The notes below the pieces were generated by a model that was not told where the DNA came from, ran no database searches, and saw nothing but the letters and a program-made list of their open reading frames with translations. This document shows positions 9,185 through 16,058 of a stretch of 38,029 bases of DNA, piece after piece. The stretch comes from Actinomycetes bacterium. GTDB lineage: Bacteria > Actinomycetota > Acidimicrobiia > Acidimicrobiales > RAAP-2. The stretch is from contig JAJZJC010000026.1 in assembly GCA_021810205.1 (NCBI GenBank), positions 1-38,029 on the forward strand. The letters run 5' to 3'. The translations under genes and the position numbers were made by a program. How positions within the stretch are numbered: the stretch's first letter is position 1; the number at the start of each line of letters is the position of its first letter.

Positions 9185-10117
9185 GTGACCGAGACCGCCC
9201 GAGAACCCGAGCCTGCTTCGGATCTCCGCGACCTCGTCGCAGGGGCCGTCGCGCCGCTCCGGGTGCCCCTCGCAGTGGCCGAGCGGCTTCTCACGCCCGC
9301 GCGCATGGAGCTCCGGCGCAAGGTTCGCCGCTCTTTGGGGTTGGCACGTGAGCCCGTGGCGCATCCCGCTCGTGGCGAGCCGTTCCTGCCGGCCGACGCC
9401 GTCGCGCGCCACGTGCACGGGGATCTGCCGTCGATGGTCATCGGCGGGCTTGCGGCACTTCTCCTGCAGTCGCTGCACCCGCTGGCAATGGCAGGCGTCG
9501 CCGAGCACTCGAACTACAAAGAGGACCCCATCGGTCGGCTCCGACGCACGGCATCGTTCATCGGCGCCACCACGTTCGGATCCGTCGAGCAGGCCGAGGC
9601 TGCCATCGACGAGGTCCGCAGGGTGCACGGGCAGGTCCACGGGCGGGCGCCAGACGGGCGGCGGTACTCGGCCAACGATCCCGAGCTGCTCACGTGGGTC
9701 CATGTCGCAGAGGTCTACAGCTTCCTCACCGCCTCGCAGCGCTACGGACCTCGCCGGCTCACCGTGGCAACACAGGACCGGTACTTCGCGCAAACCGCAG
9801 GCGTCGCGTACGCGCTGGGCGCACGATGGGTACCCGAGTCTCGTGAGGAGGTCGACGCGTACTTCAAGCGCGTTCGACTCGAGCTCTACGCCGGCCGCCA
9901 AGCGCTCGAGGCGCGTGACTTCCTCTTGCGGGGCGTCGCCAAACGGCCAAACGACCGTCTCGTCTACGCGGCCATCGTCGCGGGCGCCTTGTCGATCTTG
10001 CCGACCTGGGCGAAGTCGGAGCTCCGCATCATCTCGGTGCCCTTCGCTGGCGATCTCGTGGTGAAGCCCATGGAACGCACCTTCTGCGCCGCCCTGCGTT
10101 GGGCGCTGCGCCCCTGA
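9185..10117 (+). CDS. MpaB/rubber-oxygenase-type protein (DUF2236)
   Basis: Member of the DUF2236 family, which includes latex-clearing protein Lcp and fungal MpaB; characterised members are b-type haem oxygenases. About 310 residues. Family signatures: LLLQSLHPLAMAGVAEHS, GRLRRTASFIGATTFGS, then VHGQVHGRAPDGRRYSAN and DPELLTWVHVAEVYSFL (candidate haem-ligand His region), and YFKRVRLEL further on. GTG 9185 has GAGG nine nt upstream (9172-9175); GTG 9164 is the alternative. No export signal is seen, so it probably works in the cytoplasm, unlike secreted Lcp. Substrate unknown. Confidence 0.85.
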   Translation: MTETAREPEPASDLRDLVAGAVAPLRVPLAVAERLLTPARMELRRKVRRSLGLAREPVAHPARGEPFLPADAVARHVHGDLPSMVIGGLAALLLQSLHPLAMAGVAEHSNYKEDPIGRLRRTASFIGATTFGSVEQAEAAIDEVRRVHGQVHGRAPDGRRYSANDPELLTWVHVAEVYSFLTASQRYGPRRLTVATQDRYFAQTAGVAYALGARWVPESREEVDAYFKRVRLELYAGRQALEARDFLLRGVAKRPNDRLVYAAIVAGALSILPTWAKSELRIISVPFAGDLVVKPMERTFCAALRWALRP

Positions 10118-10182
10118 GATCCGGGCTCCGGACGACGAGAGAGGACGCCGATGCTCGAGACGCGATGCGCAGGTGAGCCCGC

Positions 10183-11151
10183 GTGACCGCCATCTTGGCG
10201 GTGCTCGTCTCGAAGTTGCGGCGCTCCCAGTCGCTTCGACTGGCAGTCGGCGGCGCGGTGTGCCTTGTCGGCGGCGCGGCTGCCTTCAGTGTCACCCAGC
10301 ACTTGGGTTTCGGCCTCGCCCTCTACTGGGCCATCACGACCGCCACCACGGTCGGCTACGGCGACGTGACGCCCCACAACACAGCTGGCCGGATCGTCGC
10401 GTCCGTCACGATGCTCACGACCATCCCGCTGTTCGCCTCGGCGTTCGCCCTCTTCGCCGGCGCGGTCGCGAGCACCCATCTGCGTAGGCTCCTCGGCGTG
10501 GAGCGCGCCGAGATGGCCGAAGACGAGGTTGTCGTCCTCGGCATGCACCCGAGCGTCCCGGTGATCACCGCGGAGCTCGTGCGGATCGGGAGAGCCGTGA
10601 CGGTGGTCACCACTGCCGGACGCTCCTCGCTGCCTGACGACGTCAGGGTGATCGACGCCGATCCGACCAGCGAGCACGGCGTGGGCCGCGCTCACCCGGA
10701 GCGAGCCGGGCAGGTGCTCATCGCGGGCGCCGACGAGGCGCAGGTGCTCGTCACCGCCGTCCTCGTGCACCAGTTGGCCCCGAAGACGCCCACGGTCGCG
10801 ATCGCCTCTACCCCCGCGGTCCGCCGGGCGCTCGCCGAGCTCGGTGTCGGCGCCGCGATCTCGGCCGACGAGCTGTTGGCCCATACGGTCGCCAAGAGCC
10901 TGGAAGCGCCGCACGCCGGCGAGCTCCTGCTGCGCATCATCGACTCGGACGGCTACGCGCTCCAAGAGGTGCCGATCCCACCCGAAGCGGTGGGTCGCCC
11001 GCTGAGCGAAGCACGGGCAGTGGTCCACGGCGTCGTCCTGGGTGCGGTGCACGCTGGCGCGGTGGCGATGGGCGTCCTCGACGATCCCATGCTCGAAGCA
11101 GACGATCGGCTGCTTCTCCTTCGCCCCGACCGCCGGCATGCCGGCGTCTGA
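10183..11151 (+). CDS. Potassium channel with cytoplasmic RCK/TrkA domains
   Basis: A 322-residue two-helix channel subunit, expected to form a tetramer in the membrane. After helix 1 (about residues 19-37) the pore loop LYWAITTATTVGYGDVTPHN contains the K+ selectivity filter TVGYGD (56-61), then helix 2 (about 72-95). The cytoplasmic part has a TrkA-N-like Rossmann domain from VVVLGMHPSVPVITAELV (its glycine motif is incomplete, so nucleotide binding is uncertain) and a TrkA-C/RCK-C domain (about 245-318) with LLRIIDSDGYALQEVPIPPE. GTG start with AGGTGAG upstream. It ends convergently with the epimerase gene. Confidence 0.9.
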   Translation: MTAILAVLVSKLRRSQSLRLAVGGAVCLVGGAAAFSVTQHLGFGLALYWAITTATTVGYGDVTPHNTAGRIVASVTMLTTIPLFASAFALFAGAVASTHLRRLLGVERAEMAEDEVVVLGMHPSVPVITAELVRIGRAVTVVTTAGRSSLPDDVRVIDADPTSEHGVGRAHPERAGQVLIAGADEAQVLVTAVLVHQLAPKTPTVAIASTPAVRRALAELGVGAAISADELLAHTVAKSLEAPHAGELLLRIIDSDGYALQEVPIPPEAVGRPLSEARAVVHGVVLGAVHAGAVAMGVLDDPMLEADDRLLLLRPDRRHAGV

Positions 11152-11167
11152 GAGAACGAACGGCGCC

Positions 11168-12109
11168 TCAGAGCGAGTACGGGCGGATGCCCCAGCTCCC
11201 TTGCCAGATCTCGCCGATGCCGAGGACGATCAGGTCACGCCCCGACCGCAGCGCGTCAGGCGGGCACGTCATTGGCTCGACGGCGATGGCGGTCCGTCGC
11301 AACCCGTCGGGTTCGACGGTGTCACCGGTGAAGCACATGAGGTATCGGAACCGGTCGTCCGCCCACAGCTCGACTCCTCGCCCCTGGTCGACTCCCTCGA
11401 CGCGGACACGCACGAGGCCGTCGTCGTCACGAGCGAGCGACGTGTAGGCGGTGTCCAGGCGGGTCTCGCCGATGACCCGCTTGGTCGAGAAGTCGAGATC
11501 AGTCCCGCGCACCGTGTCGATCTCGCCCGTTGGAAGCTGACGATCGTCCACGACCAGACGTTCGGCGGCGGGCACCTCGAGCAGCGCCGTGTCGATCCCG
11601 TCGCCGCCGACGCTCAGGTACGGGTGGAAGCCGAGTCCGAACGGAGCCGTCGCCTCCGCTGCCCCCGTCGCCGTCGCCGTGACGACCAGCCCGTCACGGC
11701 GCAACCGGTACTCGAGCTGCAGGTCGACGCACCACGGGTAGCCGGGCGTGGGCCTCAGCGCGTAACGCAGGGTCACGACGTTCTGCGCATGCCCCTCGAG
11801 CTTCCAGGGAACCCAGCGCACGAGCCCGTGGATCGCGTTGCCGAGCGCCGGCTCGTCGAGGGCAGCCTGCGCCTGGACGCCACGCCACTCGTAGCGCCCG
11901 TCCCCCAGCCGGTTCGGCCATGGGGCGAGCACTTGCCCGCGGCCGGCATGACTCCACTCTGCGGGCCCGAACCCCTGCACGACGTCGAGTCCACCCAGGG
12001 TGTACGAGCGCAAGGTCGCACCAACCTCCGTCACGACGGCTTCTTGCTCTCCGTGTGCGATCACCCACTGCTCGCCGGTCGGAGACACGGATGCATCGCG
12101 CACAGGCAT
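11168..12109 (-). CDS. Aldose 1-epimerase family protein
   Basis: Sugar mutarotase-type protein of 313 residues, cytoplasmic. Recognisable elements: VTEVGATLRSYTLGGLDVVQGF, then QVLAPWPNRLGDGRYEW (the 'P.pNRi.dG.y' signature), NAIHGLVRWVPWKL with the catalytic-type His, PFGLGFHPYLSVGGD with the second His, the DTAYTSL-type strand with its Asp, and VEPMTCPPDALRSG near the end, which carries the conserved Glu. All of these match the galactose mutarotase-like fold. The ATG at 12109 fits the family's N-terminus. It is divergent from surE, with a 48-bp spacer. Confidence 0.88.
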   Translation of the reverse strand: MPVRDASVSPTGEQWVIAHGEQEAVVTEVGATLRSYTLGGLDVVQGFGPAEWSHAGRGQVLAPWPNRLGDGRYEWRGVQAQAALDEPALGNAIHGLVRWVPWKLEGHAQNVVTLRYALRPTPGYPWCVDLQLEYRLRRDGLVVTATATGAAEATAPFGLGFHPYLSVGGDGIDTALLEVPAAERLVVDDRQLPTGEIDTVRGTDLDFSTKRVIGETRLDTAYTSLARDDDGLVRVRVEGVDQGRGVELWADDRFRYLMCFTGDTVEPDGLRRTAIAVEPMTCPPDALRSGRDLIVLGIGEIWQGSWGIRPYSL

Positions 12110-12143
12110 ACGACGTCCTCTCAGGAGCTTCCGGGTCGGCGGG

Positions 12144-12149
12144 TATCGT
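12144..12149 (+). promoter_or_regulatory. Putative -10 element for leaderless surE
   Basis: TATCGT lies 8 nt before the GTG start of surE and there is no ribosome-binding site, so transcription probably begins at or next to the start codon. Confidence 0.4.
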
Positions 12150-12157
12150 AGCGGCGC

Positions 12158-13027
12158 GTGCGTGTCCTGGTCACCAACGACGACGGTATCTTCGCGCCAG
12201 GACTCGCCGCGATCACCCGTGCGCTCGCGGCATGGGCGGCAGACGAGCACGAGATCGTGGTCGTCGCGCCACTCGCCAACCACAGCGGCGCGTCCGCGGC
12301 GGTCGGCACGGTCTACGAGCGCGAAGCGATCTCGTACCGGCGCGTCGCCGTGCCCGGCGCGACCGGCGTCTGCGCATTCGGGGTCGACGCGCCACCGGCG
12401 CTCGCGGTGCTCGTGGGCACGCTGGGCGGCTTCGGCCCCCGCCCCGACGTCATCGTCTCGGGCGTCAACCTCGGGGTCAATGTGGGCCGGTCGGTGCTGC
12501 ACTCGGGGACCGTCGGGGCGACGCTCGCCGGTGCGCAACTTGGGGTGCGCGGACTCGCGGTCTCGCTGCGCTCGGGCTTCCCGCCCGAACAGTGGTCCAC
12601 CGCCACGACCCTCGCCCTCGGCATCCTCCCGGCCCTCTGCGCCGCACCGCCGAGGACGGTCTTGAACCTGAACGTGCCCGCAGTGCCGCTCGAGACACTG
12701 CGCGGCGTCCGGCGCGCCCGCATCAGCACATCGGGCATCGTGAAGTCGGCGACCGGTGGATCCGCCCTTGCGACCGCCGCAGCGACCGGCGGAACGATGA
12801 CCGGCGGCAGCGAGGACGAGGGAGAAGTCCACCTGACCCTGGGTACGGCGATCCCCACGCTCGGCCGAGTCGAAGAGACAGAGGATCCCGGTGACGACGC
12901 CGCCCTCATCGCCGCGGGGTATGCCACGCTGACCCCGATCGTCGGCGTCCACGAGGACACGGCGCCCGACGCCCAAGAGGTGGTGCGCGCCGCGCTCGGG
13001 GCGCTCGACGGTCTCCTGGGCGCCTGA
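12158..13027 (+). CDS. surE: 5'/3'-nucleotidase SurE
   Basis: Survival protein E, a metal-dependent nucleotide phosphatase. It starts MRVLVTNDDGIFAPGLAAIT with the metal-binding Asp8-Asp9, then VVVAPLANHSGASAA with Ser43, and PDVIVSGVNLGVNVGRSVLH with Asn104, followed by SGTVGATLAGAQLGVRGLAVS; all four active-site positions are present. Length is 289 residues; residues 205-250 contain an Ala/Thr/Gly-rich insert before LTPI. GTG start; see the -10 element entry. Confidence 0.93.
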   Translation: MRVLVTNDDGIFAPGLAAITRALAAWAADEHEIVVVAPLANHSGASAAVGTVYEREAISYRRVAVPGATGVCAFGVDAPPALAVLVGTLGGFGPRPDVIVSGVNLGVNVGRSVLHSGTVGATLAGAQLGVRGLAVSLRSGFPPEQWSTATTLALGILPALCAAPPRTVLNLNVPAVPLETLRGVRRARISTSGIVKSATGGSALATAAATGGTMTGGSEDEGEVHLTLGTAIPTLGRVEETEDPGDDAALIAAGYATLTPIVGVHEDTAPDAQEVVRAALGALDGLLGA

Positions 13028-13028
13028 G

Positions 13029-13139
13029 CACGACCGGCGGGCCGGCGGGCCCCACGACCGGCGGGCCGGCGGGCCCGTTGCCAGCCTCCATGTCTGCGAG
13101 CCTCCATGTCATCGAGATTGAGATGTCATTGAGATTGAA
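13029..13139. repeat. Nested tandem duplications in the surE-arfB spacer
   Basis: The spacer between convergent surE and arfB is built almost entirely of duplications. A perfect 24-bp unit is repeated at 13029-13052 and 13053-13076. An 11-bp GCCTCCATGTC occurs at 13084-13094 and 13100-13110. A 17-bp unit starting ATGTCAT is repeated with two mismatches at 13106-13122 and 13123-13139. The GGGCC/GGCCC parts could fold into hairpins, but no T-run follows. Confidence 0.8.
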
Positions 13140-13153
13140 CTGGGCACTGCACG

Positions 13154-13558
13154 TCAGTCCTCGGCACCCGGCTGTCGCCGATCGCGCTTGGTCACGGACC
13201 GTCGGCGCTTGTCCTCGAGCCGCCGGGCCCGGGCACCTGCCGTCGGTGCGGTCGGTCGGCGCTGTGCACGCGTGCGGAGCGCATCCTCCAGTCGTGCGGC
13301 AAGCCGCTCGAGCGCGAGCTGGCGATTGCGAGCCTGAGAGCGTTCATCCCCCGCCTGTGCCACCACGACCGGACCGAGGCGCGCGAGCAGGGTGGCGCGC
13401 TGTCGCGGCCCGAGGGCGGCCGACGCCTCGACGTCGAAGCGCACCTCGACCCGACTGGCGGTGCGGTTCGCGTGCTGGCCGCCGGGACCGCCCGGCGTCG
13501 TCGCACGCCACGAGATCTCCCTGAGCGGGATCGCGAGGCTGCGGGTCACACGCAGCAC
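13154..13558 (-). CDS. arfB: Peptidyl-tRNA hydrolase ArfB (class I RF-domain protein)
   Basis: Stalled-ribosome rescue factor of 134 residues that hydrolyses peptidyl-tRNA. It has LAIPLREISWRATTPGGPGG with the universal GGQ at residues 26-28, the NRTASRVEVRFDV segment, and a basic C-terminal tail (RRLEDKRRRSVTKRDRR) of the kind that enters the mRNA channel. GTG 13558 is chosen because GGGAG lies 7 nt upstream and the family begins a few residues before 'RSLAIP'. A -10-like TAGGCT lies upstream on the same strand (13593-13598). It is divergent from the aldo/keto reductase gene. Confidence 0.9.
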   Translation of the reverse strand: MLRVTRSLAIPLREISWRATTPGGPGGQHANRTASRVEVRFDVEASAALGPRQRATLLARLGPVVVAQAGDERSQARNRQLALERLAARLEDALRTRAQRRPTAPTAGARARRLEDKRRRSVTKRDRRQPGAED

Positions 13559-13635
13559 CGGTTCGCTCCCGTCCGCGCCGCTCACCAGCAAGAGCCTACG
13601 GTGGGGTGCCCGTACGGCTCCATGGCAAGCGACGT

Positions 13636-13641
13636 TACGCT
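13636..13641 (+). promoter_or_regulatory. Putative -10 element for leaderless aldo/keto reductase gene
   Basis: TACGCT lies 8 nt before the ATG at 13650 with no ribosome-binding site between, the same arrangement as at surE. Confidence 0.4.
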
Positions 13642-13649
13642 CGACTTCC

Positions 13650-14648
13650 ATGGAGTACCGCCACCTCGGCAGCAGCGGGCTCGTCGTCTCTGCGCTCGCG
13701 TACGGCAACTGGATCACCCACGGCGAACAGACGGAAGAGGAAGCGGCGCTTGCCTGTGTGCACGCCGCACTGGACTTGGGCATCACCACCTTCGACACGG
13801 CGGACGTCTACGCGCTGGGGAGGGCCGAAGAGGTCCTCGGGCGCGCCCTGAAGGGACAGCGCCGGGAGTCGCTCGAGATCTTCACCAAGGTCTACTGGCC
13901 GACCGGTCCCGGGCCGAACGACCGCGGCCTGTCGAGGAAGCACATCATCGAATCGCTCAACGCGTCGCTGCGCCGGCTCCAGACCGACTACGTCGATCTC
14001 TACCAGGCGCATCGCTTCGACTTCGAGACGCCCATCGAAGAGACCCTGCGCGCCTTCGACGACCTGGTACGCCAGGGAAAGGTCCACTACGTGGGCGTCT
14101 CGGAGTGGCCGGCCGACCAGATCGCCGAGGCGCTGCGCGTCGCCGACGAGATGGGCTTCGACCGCATCGTGTCCAACCAGCCGCAGTACTCGCTCCTGTG
14201 GCGGGTGATCGAGTCAGAGGTGGTCCCGCTCTGCGAGCGCGAGGGCATCGGGCAGATCGTATGGTCACCGCTCGCCCAGGGAGTGCTCACCGGAAAGTAC
14301 CAGCCGGGGCGTCCCCCGCCCGACGGTTCTCGCGCGACGTCGAAGGACGGCAGCGCGTTCATCAGCAACCTGCTCTCCGACGGCGTCCTCGAACCGGTCC
14401 AGCAGTTCGCGACGCTCGCCCGCGCCGCCGGTCACACGCCCGCCGCCGTGGCCCTTGCGTGGGTGCTCGCCAACCCGAACGTCTCTGCCGCGATCGTCGG
14501 AGCAACCAAGCCCGCCCAGCTCGCCGAGAACGTACGGGCGCTCGACATCGAGCTCGAACCCGAGCTTGCGCGTGCGATCGACGAGGTACTGGCACCGGTC
14601 GTCCAGCGTGACCCCAGGCTGACCGCCAGCACGCCGAGGCGACCCTGA
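13650..14648 (+). CDS. Aldo/keto reductase (Kv-beta-like)
   Basis: NADPH-dependent carbonyl reductase of 332 residues, TIM-barrel fold. The start MEYRHLGSSGLVVSALAYGN is typical. The catalytic tetrad is present: Asp49 and Tyr54 in FDTADVY, Lys80 in FTKVYW, His121 in YQAHRFD. SNQPQYSLLWR and IVWSPLAQGVLTGKY, and the C-terminal AIVGATKPAQLAENV that binds the cofactor phosphate, are as in the voltage-gated channel beta-subunit group. A longer in-frame extension upstream reads through the arfB promoter and is rejected. Physiological substrate not deducible. Confidence 0.92.
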   Translation: MEYRHLGSSGLVVSALAYGNWITHGEQTEEEAALACVHAALDLGITTFDTADVYALGRAEEVLGRALKGQRRESLEIFTKVYWPTGPGPNDRGLSRKHIIESLNASLRRLQTDYVDLYQAHRFDFETPIEETLRAFDDLVRQGKVHYVGVSEWPADQIAEALRVADEMGFDRIVSNQPQYSLLWRVIESEVVPLCEREGIGQIVWSPLAQGVLTGKYQPGRPPPDGSRATSKDGSAFISNLLSDGVLEPVQQFATLARAAGHTPAAVALAWVLANPNVSAAIVGATKPAQLAENVRALDIELEPELARAIDEVLAPVVQRDPRLTASTPRRP

Positions 14649-14688
14649 CGACCCGCCCTCGGCGACCACAGTCGCCAGCCCTCAGCGT

Positions 14689-14754
14689 GTCGGCGCCTGC
14701 GGCATCGTCCAAGACTCCGCCGGACGCGTGCTGCTCGTGCACGCACGTCGAGGC
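14689..14754 (+). pseudogene. Possible Nudix-hydrolase N-terminal fragment
   Basis: The frame reads VGACGIVQDSAGRVLLVHAR, which resembles the first strand and turn of Nudix hydrolases ('g.vv.d..GrvLLv.r'). No Nudix box follows, and the similarity stops where the NADH dehydrogenase remnant begins in another frame. It is short enough to be chance. Confidence 0.25.
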
Positions 14755-15191
14755 CGCTCCCATGACGCGCGTCCTCAGGCACCACCGCCACGTCCGCGCC
14801 CAGCTCGCCGAGGTCACGCACATGGACCTCGACCAGCGCGTGGTGGTCGCCACGCAGCCCATGCGCACCTTGGAGCACACCCCCATGACACCCTCATCGC
14901 CGCCACCTGGCAGGCAACCAGGCGCCGCAGGACTTGCGCTACCCCCGCTTCGGCTCGATGGCCACGATTGCCAGGTTTCGCGCCGTCGCCAGGTTTCGCG
15001 CCGTCGCCAGGTTCCGTCGTGTCACGATCGGTGGCCTCGTCGGATGGGCGTTGTGGCTGGTTGTCCGTCTGAAATTCTTGACCGGCTTCAAGAACCGTGT
15101 CGCCTCGCTCGACCAGTGGACGATCGCCCTCGTCGGGCGCGGCCGCGCCGGGAGCAGCAGCGCCCGAACCAGCGCCCTTGCGCGCAAGTGA
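14750..15191 (+). pseudogene. Decayed type II NADH dehydrogenase (NDH-2) remnant
   Basis: Pieces of an NDH-2 flavoprotein in three frames. From 14750: EAAPMTRVLRHHRHVRAQLA then EVTHMDLDQRVVVA, equal to the 'IAPP.R.vLR.qrNv.v.l..Vt.iDl' region. From 14884 in the next frame: HDTLIAATWQATR, equal to 'YDsLIvAaGa'. From about 14934 in the third frame: LRYPRFGSMATIARFRAVAR and, later, GLVGWALWLVVRLKFLTGFK plus NRVASLDQWTIAL, equal to the C-terminal 'f.Y.dKGsMAtisR..AvA....G..aWl.Wl..HL..LiGF' part. The N-terminal FAD-binding domain and roughly 250 central residues are missing. Two frameshifts and an internal deletion make this non-functional. Family match is from memory of mycobacterial Ndh. Confidence 0.75.
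14970..15016 (+). repeat. 18-bp tandem repeat inside the NDH-2 remnant
   Basis: An 18-bp unit starting GCCAGGTTTCGC occurs perfectly at 14970-14987 and 14988-15005, with a partial third copy at 15006-15016. In the C-terminal frame it encodes repeated A-R-F-R-A-V, where intact NDH-2 has a single such segment. Confidence 0.85.
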
Positions 15192-15210
15192 CCGGATCCC
15201 GGCCGCCCTC

Positions 15211-15216
15211 TACCCT
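15211..15216 (+). promoter_or_regulatory. Putative -10 element for leaderless DinB-fold gene
   Basis: TACCCT ends 6 nt before the GTG at 15223 with no ribosome-binding site, the spacing expected of a leaderless transcript. Confidence 0.4.
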
Positions 15217-15222
15217 GGTGCC

Positions 15223-16017
15223 GTGACCGGACCCCACGATCCTGAGCCCTGGGTCGACGCCCTCGCCGGCTCCCACGACCGACTCAGCGACATCGTGGGC
15301 GGACTGGGGGCCGACGGAGTACGCCGGCCCTCGTACTGCGGCGGCTGGACCATTGCTCAAGTGCTCTCGCACCTGGGGAGCGGCGCCGAGATCTTCGAGG
15401 CGATTCTCGACGCGGTCCTCGCCGGGGAGCCCGCGCCCGGACACGACAGCTTTCCGGCGGTGTGGGAGCGTTGGAACGCCATGACGCCCGACGAGCAGGT
15501 CGAGGGCTTCTGTGCCGCCGACGGCGCGTTCGTCGAACACCTCGAGCACCTCGGTGACCGCCTGGACGAGCTCGAGTTCGTGATGTTCGGCTCCGTGCGC
15601 ATGGACGCGGCCGGCTTCGTCGGCACGCGGCTCAGCGAGCATGCCGTGCACACGTGGGACGTCGCGGTCGCGCTCGACCCCGCCGCCACCGTCGATGACG
15701 AGGCGGTCGCGCTCCTCGTCGACCGTCTCCCCCAAATGGCCGCACGGATCGGCCACGCGGGCGGCGCCGGTTCGCGCCACCCCCTCGAGGTAACGATCCG
15801 TACCACGGACCCCTTCCGGCGCTTCACGCTGCGTGTGGACGACGCGGTGACCCTCATGCCCGCAGAGGAGTCACGAGAGCCTGCCGGCTCGACCCTCACG
15901 CTGCCCTCCGAAGCCTTCGTGCGCCTCGTCTACGGACGTCTCGACCCCGCCCACTCCCCCTCGCTCGAACCCGAGGAGCTGGTCGACGGCTTGCGAGTGG
16001 TGTTCCCCGGCTTCTGA
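15223..16017 (+). CDS. Maleylpyruvate isomerase N-terminal/DinB-fold protein
   Basis: Protein of 264 residues in the family of mycothiol-dependent maleylpyruvate isomerase and relatives. A four-helix DinB-like N-terminal domain carries CGGWTIAQVLSHLGSGAEIF (metal-binding His type), a long middle helix DGAFVEHLEHLGDRLDEL, and SEHAVHTWDVAVALDP with the other expected His. The C-terminal third, LEVTIRTTDPFRRFTLRVDD onward, looks like a small SCP2-like domain. Actinobacterial paralogues of this family are numerous, and most are thought to use mycothiol. The specific reaction cannot be assigned. Confidence 0.82.
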   Translation: MTGPHDPEPWVDALAGSHDRLSDIVGGLGADGVRRPSYCGGWTIAQVLSHLGSGAEIFEAILDAVLAGEPAPGHDSFPAVWERWNAMTPDEQVEGFCAADGAFVEHLEHLGDRLDELEFVMFGSVRMDAAGFVGTRLSEHAVHTWDVAVALDPAATVDDEAVALLVDRLPQMAARIGHAGGAGSRHPLEVTIRTTDPFRRFTLRVDDAVTLMPAEESREPAGSTLTLPSEAFVRLVYGRLDPAHSPSLEPEELVDGLRVVFPGF

Positions 16018-16058
16018 TCCCACCCTGCGTCGTCCCAGGTCGGGCGGCACCCCCGCGG

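Noticed and set aside
13029-13139. CRISPR-like repeats
   Set aside because: The units are adjacent tandem duplications of different lengths without spacers, and no cas genes are present.
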